From contig NZ_QTTN01000009.1 in assembly GCF_003386535.1 (NCBI RefSeq), positions 62,001 to 126,000 on the forward strand: a stretch of 64,000 bases of DNA, given 5' to 3'. Every line of letters starts with the position of its first letter. Position 1 is the first letter of the stretch. Origin of the DNA: Paenibacillus taihuensis. Lineage in GTDB: Bacteria > Bacillota > Bacilli > Paenibacillales > Paenibacillaceae. Positions 42,227-52,297 of this stretch are shown here, piece by piece. The position numbers and the translations under genes were made by a program. The notes under the pieces are model-generated. The model searched no databases. It was given only the letters and a program-made list of their open reading frames with translations, and was not told the DNA's origin.

Positions 42227-45200
42227 TCACAAAGAGATAGCTCTGGAATGAAGGAATGCACCAAGATGATTCGCGTCCAGTCGCAGCACCGAAGCAAACT
42301 CTTCGGCTGCTTCCCCATGGCGTCCGAGTCCGAGCAACCCAAGTCCTCTCATATAACGGCAGTGAATTTCATTCCTGCCGTTCAAGTCATCCTCGAAGAC
42401 GAGGAAGTCCGGCAGCGAAATCGCGAAGTAATCGATTTTGACATCGTCGAAAATATGCTTCTCCGCGTAGTCGATCAGCTTGTAGAAACGTCTCTTGGCT
42501 TCCTTCTCATTCCCCAGCTTCAGCCATGCCAAGCCTTGATAATAGATCATATCCGGCGGCTGATCGTTATAAAACATCGCGCTGGCTGGTTCCTCGAGCC
42601 CGACTGATGCGATGCGGTACGCAGCCTCGGCCTCTTCCGCATGACCTAATCCCTCATAGGCATTGCCGAGATAATAGTAAATATTGTTTTCTTGCGCTCC
42701 CGTGAGTTTGCCTTCGCCAAGGTTTACAGGATAGACGAGCGCTTTCTTCAGCCAATCGATCGCTTCGGCGTATTTGCCACCGGACAAGCATGCTTGAGCC
42801 AATTCAACGTGGGAGAGAACATATTGGCCAGTCGCTTTCCCTTCCCCGCCTTCCCACGGATGGAACTGGCGTGCAGCGAGATGTCCGGCAGCAATCCCGT
42901 TGCGGCCCAGGCGATTATGAAGCGTGACGTACTCCAAGTAGAGATCGTCTCTGCGCTCCACGAGATTGACGTGTGCGGACAATCGGTCGAGTCGTTCCTC
43001 CGGAGAGACCCCGATCTTCTTGTACAACTGATCCAGCTCATAGAACACCCTTGCATCCTCTTGATTGCAAGCAAAAGCCCGCTCCAATGCTTGAAGTGCC
43101 TTATCTTGATCGCCAAGCTTATTGTAGTAAGCGAGCGCCAAGTTCCGGCTTACGGTCGGGAATGACGGATCAATCGACAGCGACGTCTCCCAATGACTGA
43201 TCGCTCTGTCAGCGACTTTCTTGTCGTAGTACAAGTTGCCAATGTAATAGTGCGCCTTGGCATCGCTCTGCACCATACGCGTGGCGAATCTTAGAACCGT
43301 TAAGTCGAACAAGGTGTTCGGGAAGCAATAGTCCGGAGATGCCGCCCCCCCAGCTTCGAGATGCTTCAGCGAAAGTTCATTTTGACCTGTTCTGCCATAC
43401 AAATAACCGAGCGTGTAATGAATCATCGGATACGTGCTGCCCGATGGGTTGTCCGCGATCATATTCAGAACTTCAATAGCCTCAAGGTATAGCCCCGCGT
43501 CGGCATAGTCAGAAGCCAAGGACAAGTAATTATGGGCGTCCTCCCGGAGCAGGAACAGGAATTCCTCGTACTTCGACTCCGCTTTCTCTATATCCCCCGC
43601 CGATTCCAAAGCCAGTCTCAGCTCGTTGTTCGCACCGAAGTCTGCAATGTCCGATCGTATCGTTTCGTCGCTGAACGCGATGGCTTCCTCAAGCCGGCCG
43701 AGCTTGCGAAGGAGCGCCGCCTTCAAGTTTCTTGCTTTGTAGTTATGCGAGTTGCGAATGAGCGAACGCTCGACAAGCTCCAGTGCTTCGGTCAGCCGGC
43801 CTTGCTCGGCTGCGATTTGCGCCAAGGAGAAGTAGCCGCTGTCCTGCCATGCCGCCGACCATACGGACTTGTAGAACGCTGCGAACGCTTCTTCTTGCCG
43901 GCCTTGAAGCTTCAGAGTAACGCCCAACTGGTAATAAGCTTCGCTGTCGTAAGGGTTCGGATTGCGCCAATTCAGACTCTTGATCGCTGCGCGGAAATGA
44001 GCTTCGCACTCTTCTAACCGCCCTCTGCGAAGCAGCAGTGTTCCATATGCGACGTTTATGCGAATATCGCTGGAATCCCGCTTCAACCCTTCGAGGTAAT
44101 AAGCCTCCGGCTCAAAAGTCGCGTGCCGGTACTGTTCCAAGTGAAGACCTGCTAGATACAATTGCTCGTTCGTCTTCAATTCCTCCGGCTCCGGCAAAGG
44201 CTTCGCCGCCTCTGGAATTTCTTCGATCTGCGGCTTCTTCGGTGTATAGTCCACAAGCGCCCGACCCGATGCATCCCTTACCGTCAACGTTAATTCATGT
44301 GCGAGAACATGCGAATCCAACTTGACTTCAGTCTGATATCCCTTCAACGGGGAGAGAGTGAGTTGCTCGCTGAAGTACGATTTTCCGCTAATACCGCTGC
44401 CTGTAAGCTCTATAGTTGCCCCTTCTATCACCGATGTCGCGTACACATAAATGCTAGCCGCCGCTAGATTCTCGTCGACTTCCAGGTTAATCGCAGCTTC
44501 AGTAGTCGCGTTCTTAACGACACCGATATCTTTGTAAGGCATGAAGTATTGTTTGAAGGACTTCTCTTCGTAAGGCTGCAGCCATGTAAAATCTGGTTGG
44601 TTGTCCGTGTAAACCCCTGTCATAAGCTCGATGTACGGTCCGTCTTCATCCGTCAAATTGCGGTCCCACGCTTGCCCGAATTCCCCATTGCCCCATGTCC
44701 ACTGCTTCTTGCCGGGCGAAATATGGTGGTTCGCGACGTGCAGCAAGCCTGCTTGCAGCGCGTGATCGTAGCCGCCGACGAAGTTGTAATCGGATTTGTA
44801 TGCCATGTATGACGTCGGCACGGGAATGTTCTTGTATCGGGAGATATCCACGCCCTCGGAATAGTCCATCTTGTAGTAGGTGCCCGTAGCAATCGGGAAT
44901 TTGGACACGTCACGTTTACCGTGGTCGAATACGGCATTCACATCCGGCGGGAACACCGATTGCGTATGATCGTTGACCGCTACTGCAGGGTTCGCCCACC
45001 ACAGGAACGTCTGCGGCCCCGGTGTACGGTTGTAGAGCTGGGCAGCGATTTCCAAATACGCTTTGTCCGGGTACAAGGTGAAACCTGCCGTAACCTTCGT
45101 CCCGTACATGCGGTCAATCTCGCTCACCCATACGGTAGCGCTGCCGTCTTCATTTTCCTCCAGACGGTATTCAACAGGACCGTACGTGTTCGGACGGTGA

Positions 45201-45577
45201 TGCTGCGGCCAGTTGAATTCGATGCCTCCCGAAATCCACGGTCCCGCTAGCCCGACAAGCGCAGGCTTGATGACCTGATTATAGTAAACGAAATCATAGT
45301 TGTTCGTGCGATCGACCGCGCGATAGATCCGGCCACCGAGCTCGGGCATGATCTCGATGTGCAAGTAATCGTTCTCCAAAATAACCATCCGATAAGGATG
45401 CGGCTTCTTCTCGTCTTCTATTTTATCAATGACGGGATGCGGGTACACTTTGCCGGAACTGCCCTGATAGACGCGCTTTTCCAGAAACATTGGATTTTTG
45501 TCGGGTTTCCCTACACCGTATGTCGGAATTTCGACGATCTCTTCCCAAACGCGGGAACGCCCTACTGGCTGAGTCAA
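42227..45577 (-). CDS. DUF5107 protein with TPR array
   Basis: A 1116-residue cytoplasmic protein. The N-terminal half (about 1-370) matches DUF5107: HPYRMVILENDYLHIEIMPELGGRIYRAVD, then GPWISGGIEFNWPQHHRPNTYGPVEY, FLWWANPAVAVND and GNGEFGQAWDRNLTDEDGPYIELM. This is a mutarotase-like sandwich with a GGRI motif and conserved His/Trp/Asp residues. From about 470 on there is a long tetratricopeptide array (for example YYQLGVTLKLQGRQEEAFAAFYKS, ARNLKAALLRKLGRLEEAIAF, HYYIGNLYYDKKVADRAISHWE). TTG start with AGGGAGTG upstream. First gene of a pair with DUF4380, divergent from an AraC regulator. Probably a carbohydrate-active protein with a protein-interaction scaffold; activity unknown. Confidence 0.88.
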   Translation of the reverse strand: MTQPVGRSRVWEEIVEIPTYGVGKPDKNPMFLEKRVYQGSSGKVYPHPVIDKIEDEKKPHPYRMVILENDYLHIEIMPELGGRIYRAVDRTNNYDFVYYNQVIKPALVGLAGPWISGGIEFNWPQHHRPNTYGPVEYRLEENEDGSATVWVSEIDRMYGTKVTAGFTLYPDKAYLEIAAQLYNRTPGPQTFLWWANPAVAVNDHTQSVFPPDVNAVFDHGKRDVSKFPIATGTYYKMDYSEGVDISRYKNIPVPTSYMAYKSDYNFVGGYDHALQAGLLHVANHHISPGKKQWTWGNGEFGQAWDRNLTDEDGPYIELMTGVYTDNQPDFTWLQPYEEKSFKQYFMPYKDIGVVKNATTEAAINLEVDENLAAASIYVYATSVIEGATIELTGSGISGKSYFSEQLTLSPLKGYQTEVKLDSHVLAHELTLTVRDASGRALVDYTPKKPQIEEIPEAAKPLPEPEELKTNEQLYLAGLHLEQYRHATFEPEAYYLEGLKRDSSDIRINVAYGTLLLRRGRLEECEAHFRAAIKSLNWRNPNPYDSEAYYQLGVTLKLQGRQEEAFAAFYKSVWSAAWQDSGYFSLAQIAAEQGRLTEALELVERSLIRNSHNYKARNLKAALLRKLGRLEEAIAFSDETIRSDIADFGANNELRLALESAGDIEKAESKYEEFLFLLREDAHNYLSLASDYADAGLYLEAIEVLNMIADNPSGSTYPMIHYTLGYLYGRTGQNELSLKHLEAGGAASPDYCFPNTLFDLTVLRFATRMVQSDAKAHYYIGNLYYDKKVADRAISHWETSLSIDPSFPTVSRNLALAYYNKLGDQDKALQALERAFACNQEDARVFYELDQLYKKIGVSPEERLDRLSAHVNLVERRDDLYLEYVTLHNRLGRNGIAAGHLAARQFHPWEGGEGKATGQYVLSHVELAQACLSGGKYAEAIDWLKKALVYPVNLGEGKLTGAQENNIYYYLGNAYEGLGHAEEAEAAYRIASVGLEEPASAMFYNDQPPDMIYYQGLAWLKLGNEKEAKRRFYKLIDYAEKHIFDDVKIDYFAISLPDFLVFEDDLNGRNEIHCRYMRGLGLLGLGRHGEAAEEFASVLRLDANHLGAFLHSRAISL

Positions 45578-45771
45578 TTGCAGTCACTCCCTAATAAAGT
45601 ATTGAATCTTATCTCTACTTTATCGAAGAGCGAGTGGGAGAACAATTGAACATCCCCTGATAATGATGGATTATATTCTGATTTATTTGACCTTGCGTGC
45701 CATTACTACAGTTTATACAATAGCAGTAACATACACTGCCTCCGAGACCCATAATGAAGGGAAATGATTCT

Positions 45772-46662
45772 ATGAACGCCACGAAAAAAATGGAAGGATT
45801 CCGAGAGCAGCGACTATTCGTCCTTCCCGAATACATGCAGCGCGAGCTTGCCGGAACCGAGTTGACCCGGCAGCTGTTCGTGAGCGATATCGGCTTCTTC
45901 CCGCATGCCAAATACCACTACAGGGAGCGGCCGGAAGGCACTGACGCTCATATCTTTATCTATTGCATCGATGGTCACGGACATGTGGAGTTGGACGGCG
46001 GTGAGCCTCTCGATACCGGACCTGGCAGCCTTATTGTGATTCCTGCATACCTACCCCACCGCTATTGGGCATCCGAACATGAACCATGGAGCATCTACTG
46101 GTTTCATCTTAAAGGAGACCATGCCAGGGAATTGACCCAAATATACGGATTGGAGTCCAAGCTTGTCCCTCTTCCCCGCACCATTGTCTCGGAATTCGTC
46201 GCGAACATCGACCAATCGCTCGCGATCATCTTGGACAGGCCCTATTCCATTCATGCTCATGTCTATGTGTCTCAGACGATACGCTGGGTATTGAGCGGCG
46301 TTGGGCAAGAGCTCATGCATGCAAACCAGGACCATAAACGGGATCAGTATCTAGAGAAAGCGATGCGCTATATGAACGAGCACGTCGGGACAACCGTTCG
46401 GCTTCCCGAGCTTGCCAGATCTACCGGGCTTTCGACGCAGCACCTCATCTACCTCTTCAAGAAAGAAACCGGCTTCTCGCCAATCGATTACTTCCTGCGA
46501 ATGAAGATGCAGCATGCAGCGAGTATGCTCGACCTAACGGACTTAAACGTAAGAGAGATTGCTGCGGCCGTTGGCCTCGCCGATCCCTACTATTTCTCCC
46601 GCATATTCAAGAAGCTCATGGGTCACTCGCCAACCGAATATCGGAAAATTCCTAAGGGTTAG
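45772..46662 (+). CDS. AraC family transcriptional regulator
   Basis: A 296-residue regulator with an AraC N-terminal cupin (HIFIYCIDGHGHVELDGGEPLDTGPGSLIVIP, HRYWASEHEPWSIYWFHLKG) and a C-terminal double HTH (VRLPELARSTGLSTQHLIYLFKKE, NVREIAAAVGLADPYYFSRIFKK, then GHSPTEYRK). Start at 45772 has GAAGGGA nine bases upstream. It is divergent from the DUF5107/DUF4380 genes and probably activates them; the alpha-galactosidase genes lie downstream in convergent orientation. Confidence 0.9.
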   Translation: MNATKKMEGFREQRLFVLPEYMQRELAGTELTRQLFVSDIGFFPHAKYHYRERPEGTDAHIFIYCIDGHGHVELDGGEPLDTGPGSLIVIPAYLPHRYWASEHEPWSIYWFHLKGDHARELTQIYGLESKLVPLPRTIVSEFVANIDQSLAIILDRPYSIHAHVYVSQTIRWVLSGVGQELMHANQDHKRDQYLEKAMRYMNEHVGTTVRLPELARSTGLSTQHLIYLFKKETGFSPIDYFLRMKMQHAASMLDLTDLNVREIAAAVGLADPYYFSRIFKKLMGHSPTEYRKIPKG

Positions 46663-46689
46663 CGCTATTGCGCGCTGCTGGAAATCGCA

Positions 46690-46724
46690 AAAAAGCAGGC
46701 TGCATGATACGCAGCCTGCTTGGA
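46690..46724 (-). terminator. Rho-independent terminator
   Basis: AGCAGGCTGC (46694-46703) pairs with GCAGCCTGCT (46711-46720) around ATGATAC. The minus strand continues CTTTTTTGCG, so it mainly stops transcription from the alpha-galactosidase side; it could also limit AraC readthrough. Confidence 0.7.
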
Positions 46725-46757
46725 TTATAAAGAAAGATTGTAAAGAACGTTCGTTCC

Positions 46758-46945
46758 CTATAGTGGAAAAATCCACTCATTTTCGCCGAAATTAACGATT
46801 TTTATTGGCTATATTGGATATTTCCACTTATTTTAGGCAGAGCGGGCGGAATAGCGGGCTTTTGGGTTGAAATGAGTGGATTTATCCAACATAGGCTGAG
46901 TTTTTGTTCTTTTGGGCCACTTTTTAGTGGATTTTTCCACTATAG
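46758..46945. repeat. Nested palindromic intergenic element with 20-bp inverted ends (family A)
   Basis: The element begins with CTATAGTGGAAAAATCCACT and ends with its exact reverse complement. Inside lie a second pair of related units in opposite orientation: CTATATTGGATATTTCCACT (from 46818) and GAGTGGATTTATCCAACATAG (to about 46905). The order is therefore unit, unit, inverted unit, inverted unit, giving a long foldable palindrome of 188 bp. No gene is inside. Confidence 0.8.
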
Positions 46946-46989
46946 CCGGGAATGGTGAACCGCCCCCTGGCTTTCGAATTGACCCATTC

Positions 46990-49104
46990 TCAATTCTCCA
47001 CTCGAGCGATGCGGATCATTCGGCTCTGGAAATCACCTGATAATCCTACTGCAACGCCAACCTGCATGAGGAAGCTTCCATGCTGGGTAACCGTTCGTCC
47101 ATCTCCGGCATCCACCTTATACACGGCATCCGGATCCAATCCTTGCAAAGTAAGACGGGACTCCCATGCGCCGAAGTGCTGCGCCTGACGAAGGGCGAAC
47201 ACGACGGATTCCTTGCCGTCTCTAGCGACATACTGGCATGCCGCAACGTTCGAATGCCGCAATGACGATAAGCGATATAGATCGCCATGCATCGTAATCG
47301 AGCGGATTCGTTTATATTGCTCCACGTAGTCCTTCGCTTCGGCCAGCTCTTCCTCTGACCAGCGGTCGATGTTCGCGCCTATCCCGAGACCGCCCATCAT
47401 GGCGCTATGGAAACGGAAGGAAAGCGGAAGCCTTCTTCCATTCATGCCATGCGGGGATTCCGTAACCCAGCACATCATGACGGATGGGTCATATGCGTAA
47501 GTGAAGCCTTCCTGAATATGCAGCCGATCGAGCGCGTCCGTGTTGTCGCTGATCCACGCTTGATCCGCATACCGCAGAATGCCAAGGTCAATTCGTGCGC
47601 CGCCGCCTGCACAGGTCTCGAACTCGACGTTCGGGAACCGTAAGCGGAGTTTGTGCCATATGTCATACAGGTTGTTCACATGGCGAATCCAGTCCGAATG
47701 TTCACTCTGCTGCTGCTCACCGGCGATTCCAGGTTCCGTAACCGTTCGGTTCATATCCCACTTGATGAAGGAAATGTCATACGTGCCGAGCAGCTCCGTC
47801 ATGAAATCGAGCACATACTGTTTGACTTCCGGCAGCCCAAGATTCAGCAGCAATTGATTCCGAAGCTGAGAACCGGTACGCGCCTTGAATTGATATACCC
47901 ATTCCGGATGCGCGCGGTATAAGTCGCTGTCGGGATTGACCGATTCTGGCTCAACCCAGATCCCGAAGTCCATGCCGAGCGAGTTCACCTCGTCGATCAA
48001 CTCGTTCAAGCCGTTCGGGAACTTCTCCGGGTTCACCTGCCAGTCGCCAAGCCCTGCCCGATCGCTATTGCGTGCACCGAACCAGCCATCATCGACGACG
48101 AATAGTTCGACGCCGATACCCGCCGCTTTGCGCGCAAGCGCCTTCTGGTCCTGCACGTTCACGGCGAATTCCGTCGCCTCCCAGGAATTGTACAGCACTT
48201 TGCGTACGCGGGAACCCGGAAGTACCGTTTCTTTCTGATAGCGGTGAAGATTGCGGCTCATCCCTCCGAATCCGCCTGTGCTGTAGCCCCCTGTAAATAC
48301 AGGCGAAGTAAAGGTTTCGCCTGGTGCCAGCAAGAAGCTTCCGTCGAAATCATTAATGCCACCGGTCACTCTCAGATGCCCGAACGTCGTCTTCTCGGCT
48401 GCAATCTTCCAGTTGCCGCTCCAGCCGAGCGCGCCGAACCAGACGCTGCCGTGCGTTTCACTGGCGGTTCCATCGTCAATCGCAAACCACGGATTGGCAT
48501 GCGGGCCTGTGAAGCCTCTTCGCGATTCCAACACTTTCTTGCCTTCCGAGAGCACATCCGACCGCAGCTGATATTCTCCAGCCCAGCGTCCCGTGACATG
48601 CGTCATACGGTATGCAGGCAGGGAAAGCACCGACCAGATGGCAGACATCACTTGCTCGATGCGGACGGCAGACGACTCGCCGTTCGTTACCGTTACATAC
48701 CGCTCGATCAAGTCATACTCCGGAAACACGTGATAATGCAGATTCACCTTCAGCGCGTAATGCTCGTCAGCAAGGCGAATAACAAGCTCCTCCGGCTTAT
48801 CTATCGAGAAGCCTTCGTATCGCAGCTTCAGATCGCGCACGCCATCGCCGAATGTCGCCTTCAGCGCCGGTTCCGCGTACAAGTAACCGCCCCAGCCGCC
48901 GTACTCTTCCGTTTCGCGGTCTACCGCCGCATCGAAGGAGCTGTGATGCTTCTTCCTCAGCAGATCGGAGCAATCCCCGGCATGCACCGGGAACCCCCAA
49001 TAGAGGTGCTGAATCGTTCCGCTGTCGTTGATGCCAAACAGATAGGAGGACCGCTCCGTGCGGATGGCGAAAATACGGGATTCTTCCAAATAGCCGATCG
49101 GCAC
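46990..49104 (-). CDS. GH36 alpha-galactosidase
   Basis: A roughly 704-residue cytoplasmic retaining alpha-galactosidase. The N-terminal beta-sandwich is followed by a TIM barrel with VLYNSWEATEF, VVDDGWFGARN, DFGIWVEPE and the nucleophile in FIKWDMNR (Asp450 from the chosen start). The acid/base is expected in QAWISDNTD (Asp520), 70 residues later as in characterised members. CAGGGARIDLG binds galactose. I place the start at GTG 49104, eight bases after AAGGAG; a GTG at 49113 overlaps that site. No signal peptide. Last gene of the alpha-galactoside operon; it cleaves imported melibiose- or raffinose-like sugars or galactomannan fragments. Confidence 0.92.
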   Translation of the reverse strand: MPIGYLEESRIFAIRTERSSYLFGINDSGTIQHLYWGFPVHAGDCSDLLRKKHHSSFDAAVDRETEEYGGWGGYLYAEPALKATFGDGVRDLKLRYEGFSIDKPEELVIRLADEHYALKVNLHYHVFPEYDLIERYVTVTNGESSAVRIEQVMSAIWSVLSLPAYRMTHVTGRWAGEYQLRSDVLSEGKKVLESRRGFTGPHANPWFAIDDGTASETHGSVWFGALGWSGNWKIAAEKTTFGHLRVTGGINDFDGSFLLAPGETFTSPVFTGGYSTGGFGGMSRNLHRYQKETVLPGSRVRKVLYNSWEATEFAVNVQDQKALARKAAGIGVELFVVDDGWFGARNSDRAGLGDWQVNPEKFPNGLNELIDEVNSLGMDFGIWVEPESVNPDSDLYRAHPEWVYQFKARTGSQLRNQLLLNLGLPEVKQYVLDFMTELLGTYDISFIKWDMNRTVTEPGIAGEQQQSEHSDWIRHVNNLYDIWHKLRLRFPNVEFETCAGGGARIDLGILRYADQAWISDNTDALDRLHIQEGFTYAYDPSVMMCWVTESPHGMNGRRLPLSFRFHSAMMGGLGIGANIDRWSEEELAEAKDYVEQYKRIRSITMHGDLYRLSSLRHSNVAACQYVARDGKESVVFALRQAQHFGAWESRLTLQGLDPDAVYKVDAGDGRTVTQHGSFLMQVGVAVGLSGDFQSRMIRIARVEN

Positions 49105-49139
49105 ATCGAGCACTCCTTTTTCGTTGTTAATTTGCTGCT

Positions 49140-52100
49140 TTATTGATAGATCGTGAAGATCAAGTCCGTATCCGTCTGAGGTGACCAGGTCTTCCCTCCG
49201 TCACCGGAGTACTGGGCGATCCCGCCGGAATAAACGTCGCTGCTGTAGCCGAAGCCGTATTTGTTATTCGTCGAGCCGTCGTCCAGCGTATTCGGCGATC
49301 GCAGAATAAATCCGTACTTCTTCGTCGTATCGAGTCCGCTCAATCGCGGGTAAATCGAATACGGCTGCGGTGAGCCCATCAGATTGTAAGGCGGAACAGC
49401 CGCAGTAAACAGCTTCTTCACCGGCTTCAGGCTGCTATCCAGCTCCACGATGTCGATATACAGATTGTCTTCCGGTACTTTGCTGACATAGCTTTCGTAG
49501 TAATAGACGTCCATTTTAGGAAGAGATCCGCTCGTTAGCGTGAAGGTCTGCATCCTCTGAGTCGTTCCTCTGATGTCCGAATAGCTCGAGAACGAACCGT
49601 TGCTGTCATCCTGCGCGATAACGGAGCCCGTGTTGCCCGGTACGTTGTACGCTTCGATCTCGTTAACCGAGTCCAGCCAGTGGCTGGTCTTCATCTGAAG
49701 ACGGAGCTTCGAGGTTGTGACCGTCTTGAAGTCCAGCACTCTCCGATCTCCAAGCGTCAGCCCTTTGGTCAGGTCGACATACCGCGATGCGGCGTCATCC
49801 CAATACTGGAGCGCATAACTCCATGTTTCATACTCCTGCTTGCCGTAGCCATACTCGCTGACAACGACGCGATTGACGCTCGTCTTGGCACCGAAATTGA
49901 TTTCCAGCCACTGGTTGCTGAAGTCGTTATTCGATGGCCAGCCTGCGCTCCAGCGTGTCGCAAGATCACCGTCGATGACTTTCGAGGCTTCGGTACCGGC
50001 GCCGTAGTAGGAGGATGCCGTAGCCGTAACGCCTGCGCCGAGCGCAAAATTGACCGGAGCTTCCGGATTGCCGCGGAAGCCTTTGGCCGAGATCCGAACC
50101 ATAATGGATTCGCCCGGTCTTAGCACCCGTGAGTAGCTGCCCGTGTAAGACCCAAGCGTCGTCTGGCTGTAAATCTCGGAGAGCGTGTAAGCTTTGTCCG
50201 ATCTGAGCTGCAGATCACCAAAGGGGACAGTGATCGACTGGCTATTGTTCATATCCCAGTTCGAAATGCCGACAATGATGTCCCCGTTCTTATCGTTCAA
50301 ATACGTAACCGCCGGCGAATGCTCGCCTTTCGAATAGAAGTTCGTCATGCTCAGCGGTCTCGCCGCTTTGCCCAGATTAGCAACCTCCAGCAGATCCTTG
50401 TTCATGACGAGTGTCTTCATCCGGTCATCCGAGAGGAACGGAACATCGTCGCCAAGCAGCAAATGCCCGCCGCCCATAACAATCGCGGTCGTCAGCAATG
50501 TGGCTTGATTCAGCGTGTTCTTGCCATAGACCCCTTGCACGATATTCTCAGGCATCGACATGTCCCCATCGTTGTACGGGTATAACGTGCCGTTAGTCCA
50601 CCATGATGCCGCCGCATTGAACGCTTGACGCTCGATGCCGGAATAATGGATGCCCGCATTATCGTCGAGACCGATGGCCGTGTCGCATCCGGTTCTTCTG
50701 CCATGGGCGTACCCCGAAGGCAGCAGCGGCGCGATCGATTCGTCGATGAAGATCTTCTGCCGCGCACCGAGCAGCGTATCGCGCATGACCTTCATGCCGA
50801 TCCGGTAAGCCTGCATCCCGTTCATGCTCTTGTCGTAGAAGCTGCCTTCGAACATGCCGAGATCCAGGAAGTCGAGCTTGACGTAGTCGAAGCCCGGTTC
50901 GACATGGTAGGTGTTCATCAGCCACTTCAAGTACGCCTGAGCGCCCGGATGCGTCGCATCCACAATCGGCGTGTTCAGATAGGACATGATTGGATTGCCG
51001 TTCGCATCCTTCAGCGCGATCTCGCCGAACGTATAGTTCGTCGTCGGTACAAGATCGGTCAGCTTATTCCATATCGCAAAAGGTGCTTCGTAAGAGCCAG
51101 CCTTCATCCCCTTGCTATGTACATAAGAAACATAATCCTTGAAATTCTGGACTTGCTCCTGCCCTTTGACGCCCTGATAGCTAGCGTCCAAGTTCATATA
51201 GTTGTAGCCAAGCGACTTCAGATGCGCGACAAAATAATCCGTCATGGAAAACATCGCGTCTGCTGTGGCGTATTGGCTATAGAAGTTGTACCACGTGTTA
51301 TAGCCCTTCGGAACGTCGCCGTTCCACTGCAGCATCGGCTCCCCTACAGCATATGCTTGCCCGAACGTCTCGAGACCCGTCTCATAGTCGTTGAAATACC
51401 CGACGAAGAAGGCATCCGACGACACGGATGTACCGCTCTGTTGTCCGCCGGCATTGTAGACGGAGAAGCCGGTCAGCGGACCGTTCGGCGTTGCCGCCTG
51501 GCCTAAGTGCTGCATGCTCTTCCAAGCCTTCGCCGTTGCTGCGCCGGCTACGATACCGTTCTTCGACGCATTATCGAATACCGACGTAACCCAATAACTT
51601 GTTCCGTTAAACGCACTCCACTGATCCGAGGCGCCAGCAGGCAGGTCATAGCCATTCTGGCTCTTGCCGAAATCATTTACCGGAGCCACGCTGAAATCAT
51701 AGTTATTCGTATATGGCGTCGTGTACACTCTCTCGTCAGTGCCGGCTCCGATATCCAAATTGTCCGATGCGATCGGCTCCAGCACGTCAATGGTCTGGCT
51801 TGCGGCATTGCTCACTGTCATGTCGGACAGGAAATACGGCTGATCCTCATACATCGTCAGCCGCAGCACGATGGCCGAGCCCGAGTCAAGCACGCTCTTG
51901 ATCGTAATCCGCTCGCCGTGCTTGCCGTATTTGTCATTTCCGATGGCCTCCCACGTCGCCGAACGCGTACCGGGATCGTAGGAATGAATCCGGCCGCTCG
52001 CCCCGTACAGCTCATAATCGGAATAGAAATCCGAGATCAGCGTCGTGTCGCCTTGCTTGAAGCTGCCTCGCCCCGTCGCCAAATCGTACGTGAGCGATAT

Positions 52101-52238
52101 CGAGCCATTATCGGCCGTTACAACAGATCCCGTCTGTCCTACATTTACTTTAGTCGGTTTAGCTTCAACCACACTTACAGGTCCAATCATCGTAAACAAG
52201 AGCAGCAAAACGAATAATCCTTGAAAGCTTCGTTTCAT
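49140..52238 (-). CDS. Secreted alpha-galactosidase-like glycoside hydrolase with F5/8-type domain
   Basis: A 1032-residue exported enzyme. Signal peptide is 1-26 (ends VVEAKP). An N-terminal beta domain covers about 35-290, then a TIM barrel has GYNTWYNFYSQYA, LGYNYMNLDASYQG, MKAGSYEAPFAIW and VKLDFLDLG (likely nucleophile Asp456). IFIDESIAPLLPSGYAHGRR and TGCDTAIGLDD follow and probably hold the acid/base. Residues 728-868 form an F5/8 type C (CBM32-like) lectin domain, and an extra beta domain ends the protein. It fits clan GH-D (GH27/GH36-like) rather than any other clan. It is next to an importer and a GH36 enzyme, so it probably releases galactosyl oligosaccharides outside the cell. Confidence 0.87.
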   Translation of the reverse strand: MKRSFQGLFVLLLLFTMIGPVSVVEAKPTKVNVGQTGSVVTADNGSISLTYDLATGRGSFKQGDTTLISDFYSDYELYGASGRIHSYDPGTRSATWEAIGNDKYGKHGERITIKSVLDSGSAIVLRLTMYEDQPYFLSDMTVSNAASQTIDVLEPIASDNLDIGAGTDERVYTTPYTNNYDFSVAPVNDFGKSQNGYDLPAGASDQWSAFNGTSYWVTSVFDNASKNGIVAGAATAKAWKSMQHLGQAATPNGPLTGFSVYNAGGQQSGTSVSSDAFFVGYFNDYETGLETFGQAYAVGEPMLQWNGDVPKGYNTWYNFYSQYATADAMFSMTDYFVAHLKSLGYNYMNLDASYQGVKGQEQVQNFKDYVSYVHSKGMKAGSYEAPFAIWNKLTDLVPTTNYTFGEIALKDANGNPIMSYLNTPIVDATHPGAQAYLKWLMNTYHVEPGFDYVKLDFLDLGMFEGSFYDKSMNGMQAYRIGMKVMRDTLLGARQKIFIDESIAPLLPSGYAHGRRTGCDTAIGLDDNAGIHYSGIERQAFNAAASWWTNGTLYPYNDGDMSMPENIVQGVYGKNTLNQATLLTTAIVMGGGHLLLGDDVPFLSDDRMKTLVMNKDLLEVANLGKAARPLSMTNFYSKGEHSPAVTYLNDKNGDIIVGISNWDMNNSQSITVPFGDLQLRSDKAYTLSEIYSQTTLGSYTGSYSRVLRPGESIMVRISAKGFRGNPEAPVNFALGAGVTATASSYYGAGTEASKVIDGDLATRWSAGWPSNNDFSNQWLEINFGAKTSVNRVVVSEYGYGKQEYETWSYALQYWDDAASRYVDLTKGLTLGDRRVLDFKTVTTSKLRLQMKTSHWLDSVNEIEAYNVPGNTGSVIAQDDSNGSFSSYSDIRGTTQRMQTFTLTSGSLPKMDVYYYESYVSKVPEDNLYIDIVELDSSLKPVKKLFTAAVPPYNLMGSPQPYSIYPRLSGLDTTKKYGFILRSPNTLDDGSTNNKYGFGYSSDVYSGGIAQYSGDGGKTWSPQTDTDLIFTIYQ

Positions 52239-52297
52239 CTGGTGCGTCCCTCCATTATGGATGATGATGATCCTTCACTAACCTTTTCTAACTTGAT

